DNA of 64,000 nt from Pontibacter roseus DSM 17521 (GTDB lineage Bacteria > Bacteroidota > Bacteroidia > Cytophagales > Hymenobacteraceae). The stretch is from the NCBI RefSeq assembly GCF_000373265.1, contig NZ_KB890765.1, positions 308,685 to 372,684 on the forward strand, written 5' to 3'. The notes beneath the pieces were generated by a model, which saw nothing but the letters and a program-made list of their open reading frames with translations, searched no databases and was not told where the DNA came from. Made by a program: the position numbers and the translations under genes. Position 1 is the first letter of the stretch. Each line of letters opens with the position of its first letter. Positions 35,251-43,456 of the stretch are shown one piece after another.

Positions 35251-35320
35251 TCCAAGCACCCCTGCCCCTCTGAGAAGGGGAACCCTCTGCACAAATCCGA
35301 ATTGGTATAAATACACATGC
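35251..35320. repeat. Intergenic composite repeat, family B copy 2, left part
   Basis: CCAAGCACCCCTGCCCCTCT with the following GAGAAGGGGAACC is the first hairpin block of family B. It then runs into TTGGTATAAATACAC where copy B1 has the equivalent AAGGTATAAACTC. The repeat is then broken by family A copy 4 and resumes at 35534. Confidence 0.65.
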
Positions 35321-35526
35321 TGTCATTCCGACGAGAGGAGGAATCTCATACCATACCTGCCGCACATCCAACGCCAGCGCAGATGCGGCTTTTCTGAGGA
35401 CATCGAGGGAGGAAACAGAGGAGATAATGCCAGGTGCAGACTGGGTCGCTTCTTTAACCGCCGATTCCCGCTTTGCTCGAACCGGCGGGGGTAGGGTAAC
35501 AGATTCCTCCTTTCGTCGGAATGACA
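35321..35526. repeat. Intergenic inverted-repeat element, family A copy 4
   Basis: A 206 bp element, the longest copy. Arms CGACGAGAGGAG and CTCCTTTCGTCG pair with one G-T wobble. It lies within a family B repeat, which continues on the other side. Confidence 0.85.
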
Positions 35527-35533
35527 ATAGATG

Positions 35534-35712
35534 TATAGGTATAGCCTTAACACCCCTCTGACTCCCCTCAAGGGGAGAGTTTCCACATCAGCTACAAAGC
35601 AAAGACAACTGCCAAGTGTACATTTTGGCGATCCACTGTTCGAGCGGTCAGCGAGTGGGGTAGGGACCCTCGATTTGTGTCAAGACAAAAAGTGAGGCCC
35701 GCCTGGCCAGGC
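35534..35712. repeat. Intergenic composite repeat, family B copy 2, right part
   Basis: Begins GTATAGGTATAGCCTTAACA and continues through the CTCCCCTCAAGGGGAG hairpin, the GTTCGAGCGGTCAGCGAG block and TGTCAAGACAAAAAGTGAGG, in the order seen in copies 1 and 3. Confidence 0.7.
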
Positions 35713-35810
35713 TATGAAACAACTCAGCGAGCGAACTGTAAAACCAGCAACTACGAAGGCAAATGCAGAGAAACAGACACAACAGAGAAGCCAGACTAAG
35801 TACTATACAA

Positions 35811-35843
35811 AGCAAAAGTCCGGAGAACCTGCGCTCTCCGGAC
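35811..35843 (-). terminator. Terminator downstream of hemN
   Basis: GTCCGGAGA (35818-35826) pairs with TCTCCGGAC (35835-35843). On the minus strand the stem is followed by TTTTGCTTTG, about 43 bp after the hemN stop. Confidence 0.7.
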
Positions 35844-35885
35844 CCTGCCACGGGATTGTAGATTCAACCCCATTCCTCACTCACC

Positions 35886-37265
35886 TTATACTGACTTACT
35901 GAACACAGGCTCAGTTGGCTGGCTGGCCCAGAGGCGGGCGTCTAGGCACATGGCGATGTTGCGCACGAAAGGCTTGCCGGCTGGCAGCACCTGTATGTCG
36001 TGGTTGCTGTATTCCACCAGTCCGTCCTCAGCCAAGGGCTGCAGGCGCACGAGGGCATCCACGAAGTAAGGCAAATCGTCCTCGCTCCAGCTGGTGTAGT
36101 CGCGGCACATCAGGTTCTGGATGTGCTTGCGCAGCAGCATGTCCTCACCGGTCAGTTCGTGGCCCTTCAGGATAGGCAGATGCCCCTCTAGCACGGCGGC
36201 TTCATAAGGCTCCACTTCCTTCACGTTCTGCATGAAGGCGGTGCCGGTATCAGAGATGCTGGAGGCGCCCAGGCCAATCAAGAGTTCGGTATGGCGGGCG
36301 GTATAGCCCATGAAATTGCGGTGCAGTTTGCCGTTGGCAGACGCGATACACAGCTCATCCTCTGGCAGCGCGAAGTGGTCCATACCTGTCTCGATGTAAC
36401 CGGCCTCTTCCAACATGGCTCTTCCCAGTTCATACAGACCGCGTTTCACTTCCGGTGACGGCAGGTCGGCCTCTGAATAGCGGCGCTGGCCTTTGCTCTT
36501 CCAGGGCACGTGGGCGTAGCTGTAGAAGGCGATGCGTTCCGGGCGCAGCTCTTTCACTTTCTCGATGGTGTTGTGCACGCTGGCGGCAGTCTGGTGCGGA
36601 AGGCCGTAGATGATGTCGCCGTTGATGGAGGTATAGCCAATGGCACGGGCTATGTCGAATATCTCTTTTGTCTTCTCAAACGTCTGGATGCGGTTGATGA
36701 CGAGCTGCACATACGGGTCGAAGTCCTGTATGCCGACGCTCAGTCTGCGGAAGCCCAGGTCGTAGAGCACCTGCAGCTGCTCGGCGTTGGTCGCGTTCGG
36801 GTGAACCTCGATGCTGAATGCCGCATCGGGCGTAATCTCGGTTTTCTCCAGCAGTTTCTCCAGCATCATTTTGAGGTTTTGGGCGCTGAAGAAGGTAGGG
36901 GTGCCACCACCCAAGTGCAGCTCCGTGATGCGTGGTTTCTCGTCAAACAGCGCCAGGTACTGCTCCCACTCCTGCAGCAGGGCCACCATATAAGGCTCCT
37001 CCACCGCATGGTTTTTGGTGATGCGCTTGTTGCAGCCGCAGTAAGTACACAGTTTCTCGCAGAAGGGCAGGTGCAGGTATAGGCTGATGCCTTCTTTTTT
37101 GTTTGTCTTGCGGAAAGCCTGCTGCACATGCAGCTTCCAGCGCTCCTCGGTCAGCGGCTTCTCGTCCCAGAACGGAACAGTAGGGTAACTGGTATAGCGG
37201 GGTGATGGCACATCGTACTTGGCCAATAGTTCGGCAGGAGTAGCGGGAGTGACAGCAGTTTTCAT
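35886..37265 (-). CDS. hemN: Oxygen-independent coproporphyrinogen III dehydrogenase HemN
   Basis: A 459-residue radical SAM enzyme; the start MKTAVTPATPAEL is chosen over an ATG 45 bp upstream that would add a hydrophobic stretch not found in homologues. The iron-sulfur motif is CEKLCTYCGC, with Cys69, Cys73 and Cys76 as cluster ligands, preceded by PRYTSYPTVP. GGGTPTFFS (SAM binding) and GYIETGMDHFALP follow, with a C-terminal HemN domain. It converts coproporphyrinogen III to protoporphyrinogen IX without oxygen; HemJ downstream completes the next oxidation. A perfect -7-type box lies upstream at 37379-37386. Confidence 0.94.
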   Translation of the reverse strand: MKTAVTPATPAELLAKYDVPSPRYTSYPTVPFWDEKPLTEERWKLHVQQAFRKTNKKEGISLYLHLPFCEKLCTYCGCNKRITKNHAVEEPYMVALLQEWEQYLALFDEKPRITELHLGGGTPTFFSAQNLKMMLEKLLEKTEITPDAAFSIEVHPNATNAEQLQVLYDLGFRRLSVGIQDFDPYVQLVINRIQTFEKTKEIFDIARAIGYTSINGDIIYGLPHQTAASVHNTIEKVKELRPERIAFYSYAHVPWKSKGQRRYSEADLPSPEVKRGLYELGRAMLEEAGYIETGMDHFALPEDELCIASANGKLHRNFMGYTARHTELLIGLGASSISDTGTAFMQNVKEVEPYEAAVLEGHLPILKGHELTGEDMLLRKHIQNLMCRDYTSWSEDDLPYFVDALVRLQPLAEDGLVEYSNHDIQVLPAGKPFVRNIAMCLDARLWASQPTEPVFSKSV

Positions 37266-37378
37266 AAGCAATAGGGTTGATAAGAATACCGAAGCAGAAA
37301 CCTGCTCCATTACGTTGACAAAGGTCGGGCACCCGTTGCGGTTAAGAAATGATATTTGTCAGTCCTGCCGTTTTTTCT

Positions 37379-37386
37379 CAAATTTA
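37379..37386 (-). promoter_or_regulatory. Possible -7 box for hemN
   Basis: The minus strand reads TAAATTTG, a perfect TAnnTTTG. No good -33 TTTG was found at the usual distance. It would give a leader of roughly 105 nt before the hemN ATG at 37265. Confidence 0.3.
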
Positions 37387-37455
37387 GGGGATGCCAGAAG
37401 GGTGACATTCGTCAGATTATCCTGAAGAAGGCACAGATTTACCCAAGAAATCGCT

Positions 37456-38571
37456 ATGCTAGAACATATCACAGTACCCACGCTTTTACTCGATGAAACC
37501 AAGTGCCGACAGAACATTAAGATGATGGCGGAGAAGGCGAGGCGCAATAACATCCGGCTGCGGCCGCATTTCAAGACGCACCAGTCGACGCAGGTGGGGG
37601 AGTGGTTCCGGGAGCAGGGCACCACGGGCATCACCGTCTCATCGCTCACCATGGCGCGCTACTTCGCTCAACACGGCTGGGACGACATCCTGGTGGCTAT
37701 ACCTGTGAACATCCGGGAGATAGAGCTGGTGAATGAATTGGCAAGCCAGGTACAGCTGCACCTGGTAGCCGTGAACATCGAGACGGTGGAGGCGCTGGCG
37801 CAGCAACTGCAGCACCCGGTGAAACTCTGGCTCAAGATTGACACCGGCTACCGCCGCACCGGCATTCTGCCGCACAGCCACGAAGAGCTGGACCACATTG
37901 TGCACCTGCTGGAGCAGAGCGATAAGCTGCACTTTACCGGTGTGTTGGCCCACGACGGCCATACCTACAAACAGACCGACAAAGAGGCCATCCGCACCAT
38001 CCACCATACCACCGTGTTCCTCCTGCACCTGGTGCGCGACAGGTATAAAGCCCGCTTACCTGAGTTACAAGTCTCCATCGGCGACACGCCGTCCTGCAGT
38101 ATTTTGGAAACCATCAACGGCGTGGATGAAATCAGGCCAGGAAATTACGTTTTTTACGACCTGACGCAGCAGCACATCGGTTCCTGCAGCTTCGAGCAGA
38201 TAGCGGTGTGCATGGCCTGCCCGGTCATTGCCAAGCACCCGGAGCGCAACGAAATCATCGTGCATGGGGGCAGTGTACATTTTTCCAAAGACAGCCTCTT
38301 GGAGCTGGATGGGTCTGTCATCTTCGGGCGGGTGGTGGAACTGTCAGAGAACGGCTGGTCTGCCCCGCTGGAAGGTATAGCACTGGTGTCGCTGTCGCAG
38401 GAGCATGGTACGGTGCGGACCTCCAAGGAGCTGTTTGACAGGTATAAGGTAGGCGATTTGATGGGCATACTGCCCATTCACTCCTGCCTCACTGCCGATG
38501 CCATGCGCGGCTATACCTCTCTGGACGGAAAACACCTGGAGCACCTATCGGGTGTGCCGGTGGTGGGCTGA
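37456..38571 (+). CDS. PLP-dependent D-serine dehydratase / D-threonine aldolase-like enzyme
   Basis: A 371-residue fold-type III PLP enzyme. The N-terminal alanine-racemase barrel contains the PLP lysine in LRPHFKTHQS; SIGDTPSCS and ELRPGNYVFYD-like segment EIRPGNYVFYD are typical of the D-serine dehydratase/D-threonine aldolase family. The C-terminal domain ends with the metal-binding pair HSC (ILPIHSCLTADAM). It cleaves or deaminates a D-hydroxy amino acid; D-serine and D-threonine are the usual substrates and cannot be told apart here. Monocistronic, convergent with the M28 peptidase gene. Confidence 0.85.
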   Translation: MLEHITVPTLLLDETKCRQNIKMMAEKARRNNIRLRPHFKTHQSTQVGEWFREQGTTGITVSSLTMARYFAQHGWDDILVAIPVNIREIELVNELASQVQLHLVAVNIETVEALAQQLQHPVKLWLKIDTGYRRTGILPHSHEELDHIVHLLEQSDKLHFTGVLAHDGHTYKQTDKEAIRTIHHTTVFLLHLVRDRYKARLPELQVSIGDTPSCSILETINGVDEIRPGNYVFYDLTQQHIGSCSFEQIAVCMACPVIAKHPERNEIIVHGGSVHFSKDSLLELDGSVIFGRVVELSENGWSAPLEGIALVSLSQEHGTVRTSKELFDRYKVGDLMGILPIHSCLTADAMRGYTSLDGKHLEHLSGVPVVG

Positions 38572-38625
38572 GGAGTATCCCATAGGTATAGCAACTTATC
38601 TGGCAGACAAACAGATTCCTACAAA

Positions 38626-39489
38626 TCACAACCGGATAATTGCCGCATACACCCCTTGTACCACGGCTGCCATCCGGTCGAAATCCAACGTGTCGATGGT
38701 GTCACTGGTCTGGTGGTAGTGCGGGTTGCGCAAGAAAGAGGAGTCGTTTATCATCACGGCGTCGATGCCGTAGGTCCAGTAGTTGCGGTGGTCGGAGAGG
38801 CCCACGAGTCCGAAACCCGCCGACAGGTTCACCGAGTGCACGGCATCGGAGGTATGCTGCCGCATCAGGTCACGCACATGCTCGGTATACTTTTCCTGGC
38901 CCGTCTTGCCCACCACCACGATGAAGTTGCCCGTGCTCGGGTAGTGTTTGGCCAGTTGCGGGTCAGGGAATTTCTGCGAATTGGGCTCATCCGAAAAGTA
39001 GCCAATCATCTCATAGCACACCATACACTTTACTTTCACCTGCTGCTCGTGCAGCGATTTGGCATGCACGGCGCTCCCCATGTCCTCGCTGGCAAAGTAT
39101 GGAGGTTCTTCCAGGCAATAGGCCACCAACTCCAGGTCTTGTTGCAGAGTGGGCTTTTGCGCGTGCAGGAGTCGGGCCGTTTCCAGCAGGCCCGCCACGC
39201 CGCTGGCGTTGTCATCGGCACCGGGCTGGTCGCCGCACACGTCATAGTGCGCCCCCACCACCACGCGCTCTTTGCTATGGCTGCCCCTGAAGAAGGCGAT
39301 GATGTTGCGGTACGTCCTGCCATCTACTTTGAACGGCTGCTCGGTCACTTCACAGTCCAACTGCTCAAACTCGCTCCGGATGTAGTCGGCGGCGGCGTCA
39401 AGCGCCTCCATGTTCCGGTAGTTGCGGGCGGGTTGAATGGTGGTCAGCCGTTCCACATCTTGGTGTAGTCTTTCCTTGCTTGCGTCCAT
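38626..39489 (-). CDS. M28-family zinc aminopeptidase-like protein
   Basis: A 287-residue peptidase domain. Metal ligands are visible in VVVGAHYDVCGDQPGADDNASG (His and bridging Asp), CLEEPPYFASEDMGS (catalytic Glu pair) and SSFLRNPHYHQTSDTIDTL (late His). No signal peptide is evident, so it may be cytoplasmic, although many M28 relatives are exported. Expected to remove N-terminal residues from peptides using two zinc ions. Its start lies about 180 bp from the divergent GH25 gene. Confidence 0.88.
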   Translation of the reverse strand: MDASKERLHQDVERLTTIQPARNYRNMEALDAAADYIRSEFEQLDCEVTEQPFKVDGRTYRNIIAFFRGSHSKERVVVGAHYDVCGDQPGADDNASGVAGLLETARLLHAQKPTLQQDLELVAYCLEEPPYFASEDMGSAVHAKSLHEQQVKVKCMVCYEMIGYFSDEPNSQKFPDPQLAKHYPSTGNFIVVVGKTGQEKYTEHVRDLMRQHTSDAVHSVNLSAGFGLVGLSDHRNYWTYGIDAVMINDSSFLRNPHYHQTSDTIDTLDFDRMAAVVQGVYAAIIRL

Positions 39490-39670
39490 TGTTCTTGTTT
39501 CTTGGTGACAAAACTTTTTCTACGGATTTGCGGGTAAGTGTTTGTGAGGCAGGTAGGTATAAATTTCAGGTTGGGCAGGGCTGCTTGAGCTATACCGAAA
39601 TATTCATGCTGGAGCAGACTTCCTATACCCTTCATTTGCCCGAAAATTATACCTTTGCTGCGGAGGAAGT

Positions 39671-40549
39671 ATGAGTACAGTCAAGACACCCAAACCGCTT
39701 AAACCCATCCGGACACCCAAGCCTACGCAGGCTCCCAAGGTGCCCCGTGCGCCGGTGCAGCGGAAGAAAAAAAAGAAGCAGCCCTCGCGGCTGCCCTTCT
39801 GGATAGGTCTGGGTGTGGTGGCGGCTATCGGGCTACTGGTGCTGTATGTGGAGGTCTTCACCGAAAAAAAGCAACCGGTTTGGCCGGAAGGTCACAGTCC
39901 GTTGGGCAACACGCTGCTGGGCATTGACGTGTCGAAGTACCAGCGCAACATCAACTGGGAGAAGGTGCGCGACAACGATGTCTCCTTCGCCTTCATCAAG
40001 GCCACCGAGGGAGCCAAGCTCAAAGACAGCCACTTCAGCAAGAATTGGGAAAAGACGGCGGAGGTCGGCATCATCCGGGGAGCGTACCATTTCTACCGGC
40101 CCAACGTGAGTCCGGATGTGCAGGCCAACAACTTCGTGGGCGCGGTCACGCTCCAGCCCGGCGACCTGCCACCCGTGCTGGATGTGGAGGTGCGGGGCCG
40201 GCAGCCGCTCAACCATTTCCGGGGAGACCTGAAAGAGTGGCTGGTGCTGGTGGAAAGGGCCTACGGTATCAAGCCCGTCATTTACACCGGCTATAGTTTC
40301 TACAAAGACTACCTGGAGGGTTACTTCGACGAATACCCCCTCTGGATTGCCCACTACAACGTGAAGGAACTGGCCCTGCAGCGCAACGAACGGACACTGC
40401 TTTCCTTCTGGCAGCACACCGACCGCGGCGTGATTGACGGCATCAGGGGCGAGGTGGACTGCAACATCTTCTACGGAAGCAAACAGGAACTACGGAAGGT
40501 ATGCCTGCAACCCAAGGCGGCCGGAAAAACAGAGAAGGCGCAGCTATAA
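39671..40549 (+). CDS. Membrane-anchored GH25 lysozyme with Pro/Lys-rich N-terminus
   Basis: A 292-residue protein. Residues 1-40 are a basic, proline-rich cytoplasmic tail (repeated KTPKP, TPKPTQAPK, then KKKKK), followed by one membrane helix (about 44-63). The rest is a GH25 lysozyme domain (about 80-275): LLGIDVSKYQRNINWEKV with the first catalytic Asp, GAYHFYRP, and LPPVLDVEVRG with the Asp-x-Glu pair. It should cut peptidoglycan from the periplasmic face of the inner membrane. A TATACCTTTG sequence at 39648-39657 could be a -7 box, but it lies very near the ATG. The stop codon falls within the loop of the following terminator. Confidence 0.87.
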   Translation: MSTVKTPKPLKPIRTPKPTQAPKVPRAPVQRKKKKKQPSRLPFWIGLGVVAAIGLLVLYVEVFTEKKQPVWPEGHSPLGNTLLGIDVSKYQRNINWEKVRDNDVSFAFIKATEGAKLKDSHFSKNWEKTAEVGIIRGAYHFYRPNVSPDVQANNFVGAVTLQPGDLPPVLDVEVRGRQPLNHFRGDLKEWLVLVERAYGIKPVIYTGYSFYKDYLEGYFDEYPLWIAHYNVKELALQRNERTLLSFWQHTDRGVIDGIRGEVDCNIFYGSKQELRKVCLQPKAAGKTEKAQL

Positions 40550-40570
40550 GCCGCGCCTTCTCTGTTTTGT
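40529..40570 (+). terminator. Terminator overlapping the end of the GH25 gene
   Basis: ACAGAGAAGGCGC (40529-40541) pairs perfectly with GCGCCTTCTCTGT (40553-40565), and the TTTTG tract follows. The TAA stop (40547-40549) is in the 11 nt loop. Confidence 0.8.
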
Positions 40571-40588
40571 GGGAGCAGGTATAACCAA

Positions 40589-41359
40589 CTACCAGTCTGT
40601 GTTCCACCTGTTCTGGGCGGTGTTGAAATTACGTGAGCCGCCCCTTTCTCGGTCCATATCTCTATCTATATCTCTGCCCTGGTTTCCACGCTCCATGTGG
40701 CCGGATGAGCCATAGTCGCCGGCACCGTAGTTGCTTTGGGTCATACGGTGGTAGCCACCGCCCATGTAGTTGCCCTGGTCATCGCCGTAGTTGGAGCTGT
40801 AGTAATCGTCCCGCTCAAAGTCATACCTGCTTTGTCCGGCGCTGCCCTGGAAGCGGCGGGAGGTATCGTGGCCGTATAGGTCTTCCTGGTTGCGTCCTCC
40901 GTAGCCACTCTGCCCTCTGCCATAGCTTCCGCCACGGCTGTAGCTCTCGTTTCCAAAAGAACTGTAGCCTCTCGGATTGTCGCCTCTGTCGGTTTCTCGC
41001 TCGCGTTCCCTTCCCATATAGGCTTGGGAGGAGCCCATGCCGCTGTCGAACGGATGGTCGGAGGTATGTCGGCCACCGCGGATGTCTCCAAAGCCCTGCG
41101 CCCCGCCATAGCTGCCCATGTTGCCATAGTTGCGGGAGGTGCTGTAGGTGTCGCTGTCTGTGATGTTGATGTTGGAGTAATTACCGCGGCCGCCGGCGCG
41201 GTAATTGCCCTGGTGGCCGTAGCCGCCGCGGGCCGAGGAGCCGTAGGCATTGTGGCCATAGTTGCTGTCACTTTCCGGGTGGCGGTAGCGATCGGAGCGG
41301 TGGGTATGGAAGTCGCCTTCGTGCTGGCCGTAGTTTCTGTTTTCTCTGTCTCTGTTCAT
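40589..41359 (-). CDS. Disordered RGG/YG-rich low-complexity protein
   Basis: A 256-residue protein built almost wholly of Gly, Tyr, Ser, Arg, Asn, Asp and Gln. Repeated YG, GGYGHQG, YRAGGRG, RGGSYGRGQSGYGGR and short acidic-basic runs (RERERETDRGD, DIDRDMDRERGG) give it the composition of RNA-binding, phase-separating proteins in eukaryotes. No signal peptide, membrane segment, Cys or known domain. It is convergent with the GH25 gene and about 110 bp ahead of the start is the end of the cellulose-synthase-like gene on the same strand. Real gene judged from frame length and codon pattern; function unknown. Confidence 0.75.
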   Translation of the reverse strand: MNRDRENRNYGQHEGDFHTHRSDRYRHPESDSNYGHNAYGSSARGGYGHQGNYRAGGRGNYSNINITDSDTYSTSRNYGNMGSYGGAQGFGDIRGGRHTSDHPFDSGMGSSQAYMGRERERETDRGDNPRGYSSFGNESYSRGGSYGRGQSGYGGRNQEDLYGHDTSRRFQGSAGQSRYDFERDDYYSSNYGDDQGNYMGGGYHRMTQSNYGAGDYGSSGHMERGNQGRDIDRDMDRERGGSRNFNTAQNRWNTDW

Positions 41360-41472
41360 AGCCTTGTCGTTTATAGCGTTAGTGAATATGCACTTTATTA
41401 TAAACGAAGCGCTGTGGCATCGGTTTAAATGATGTCAAAGAATGCCATACCTGCTGGTTTAATGGCGAGGCC

Positions 41473-43272
41473 CTAGCGGACGTACTGCACCACGCTCTGG
41501 ATGGAGGTACTGGCTTTTTGCGGAAGCTTGTGTACCATGGGGATGTCCTGGCTGCGGGTATTGTTTCCGTAGGGCTTATACCCGAACAACAGAAACCCTG
41601 AGGAAACGGCTGCCGCCACAATCGTAATCACGATGGCAGCGTAGCGTATACCATCGTAGAACCCGTGCCGGGTGCGCCAGATGAACAGGCGGAGTGGCTG
41701 GAAGAGGGGCTGCAGCAGGCGCGCATGCAGCACGTTGTGGCGCACCCACTGGATGAACTTCTCCTGACCAATCACCACCACACTGGCCAGTATGAGCACA
41801 TTCACGAGCGAGAACATCACCATCATCTGCACATAAGGGTTGGTGAACACGTGGTCGTAGATGTACTGCGAGTAAGCGATGGCACCCAGTATAGCGGACA
41901 CCATGAGTATGTTGGGCAGACTGAGCACCCAGTTGTTCTTGGGTTTGTCATCTTTCGGGGTAGGGATGTAAGGCACTTTCACCCGGAATATGGAATAGAT
42001 GAGGCCCAGCATGAACACCCACCAGGTGCCGGTGCGCAGTATACCCCCGAACAGGTGGAATCCCTTTTCGTTCTTCTCGTGGAGCCAGCGCTGCGCGTAT
42101 TGCCGAATACAAATGGAAATCAGGAAGAAAGGAGTGAACATGATAACGAACTCGCCCAGCGAAACATACCACGGGAACTCTGCCAGTATAAGTGACAGCG
42201 AGGGTATCAGGAAATCGAAGAGGTTGAACACGCCGAAGAGGTAGTACATGGGCAGCGTGAAGTAGTGTATGCGCTGGCGCCAGGTGAACTTGCTAAACAG
42301 CCGGGGGTATACCGTGAACAACAGTTCAAAGGTGCCGCGGCTCCACTTCACCTGCTGCTTGAAATAGGCGGCCAATGTGCCGGGTACCAGGCCGCGGGTC
42401 AGAATTTTGGGCACGTACACCGATTTCCAGCCTTTGGCGTGCAGCTGCATGGCCGTGTGCATGTCCTCGGCCAGACCGGCTGCGTGGCCTCCTATGCTGT
42501 CGAGGGCGCTGCGGCGGAAGGTGCAGTTGGCTCCGATGGCCTGCACCGTGCCGTGTGAGTTCATGCCCATCATCATGGGGCCGTAGAAGCTGTAGGTCTG
42601 CTCGGCGGCGCCGTAGGCCACCAGGCTCTCCTTCTGGTTATGATAGGCCTGCACGCACTGCACATAGCCGATTTCCGGGTCCTCGAAGTAAGGCAGCACC
42701 TCATCCAGAAACTCCGGCACCGGCACGTGGTCCGGGTCAAGGATAAGGCAGATGTCGCCGGTTGCTTGCCGGAGCGCATTGTTGATGTTGCCGGCCTTGG
42801 CGTCGACCTTCACGGTGCGGGTCACATGCATGACGCCCAATCGTTCGCATTGTGCTTTCAGATAAGGGTCATCTCCTTCGTCGCAAAGGTAGGTGGTATG
42901 GGGGTAGCGAATGCGCTGTATGGCCTCCAGGGTGTTTACAATCATGGAATGCGGCTCGCCGGGGCAGGCAGTGGTCAGCACATCCACCTTGAACCTGGTA
43001 CGCAGTTTGGGCGCAATGGGAGCACTCACATCAAAGTAGTGGTACCACTCATGCAGGGTGCGGAGCAGTTTGAAGAACAGAGCAGTGGTGAGCAGGATGT
43101 AGAGGGGCATGTACCCCACATGGTCCTTGTCCAGAAACCAGTACAGAAACAGCGCCATGGTCACAAGCCCTAACACAATCATGAGGCGGATGGTGCGGAT
43201 GTCCTGTGGCTTTGGGGTGACGGCGGGTATGGAAGAGCGTTGCTCTTTTTTAGGCTCGGTATAGGTATGCAT
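41473..43272 (-). CDS. Cellulose-synthase-like processive glycosyltransferase (GT2)
   Basis: A 599-residue membrane transferase. Two N-terminal helices (about 25-75) lead to a GT2 domain with LCDEGDDP, the metal-binding DPDH (DxD type), GLAEDMHTAM (TED-type catalytic Asp) and QQVKWSRGTFE, which stands in place of Q-x-x-RW with Lys for Arg. Five or six C-terminal helices form the export channel. Such enzymes polymerise beta-glucans or related chains and extrude them through the membrane. It lies divergently from a glycosidase-like lipoprotein gene, which suggests a joint polymer system. No PilZ domain or Bcs partners are present. Confidence 0.87.
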   Translation of the reverse strand: MHTYTEPKKEQRSSIPAVTPKPQDIRTIRLMIVLGLVTMALFLYWFLDKDHVGYMPLYILLTTALFFKLLRTLHEWYHYFDVSAPIAPKLRTRFKVDVLTTACPGEPHSMIVNTLEAIQRIRYPHTTYLCDEGDDPYLKAQCERLGVMHVTRTVKVDAKAGNINNALRQATGDICLILDPDHVPVPEFLDEVLPYFEDPEIGYVQCVQAYHNQKESLVAYGAAEQTYSFYGPMMMGMNSHGTVQAIGANCTFRRSALDSIGGHAAGLAEDMHTAMQLHAKGWKSVYVPKILTRGLVPGTLAAYFKQQVKWSRGTFELLFTVYPRLFSKFTWRQRIHYFTLPMYYLFGVFNLFDFLIPSLSLILAEFPWYVSLGEFVIMFTPFFLISICIRQYAQRWLHEKNEKGFHLFGGILRTGTWWVFMLGLIYSIFRVKVPYIPTPKDDKPKNNWVLSLPNILMVSAILGAIAYSQYIYDHVFTNPYVQMMVMFSLVNVLILASVVVIGQEKFIQWVRHNVLHARLLQPLFQPLRLFIWRTRHGFYDGIRYAAIVITIVAAAVSSGFLLFGYKPYGNNTRSQDIPMVHKLPQKASTSIQSVVQYVR

Positions 43273-43456
43273 GTCTGAGAAACGACAAAACAGGATTTTT
43301 TTAGTGTAAAATTAGAAGCATCCGCTAAGACGAATTAATCTTATAGCCGTCAGCTCGCTGGGCTTGATAACATCTTGCGTTTATACTCGTAATAGCCTCA
43401 AAAGTTATTCCCTGAACATAATTAATTGCTATACCTACTTCCGCCACGCCCTACCC

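Noticed and set aside
39648..39657. TATACCTTTG as promoter of the GH25 gene
   Set aside because: Matches TAnnTTTG, but has no -33 box at the right distance and would leave a leader of only a few bases; it also contains the window-wide TATACC motif.
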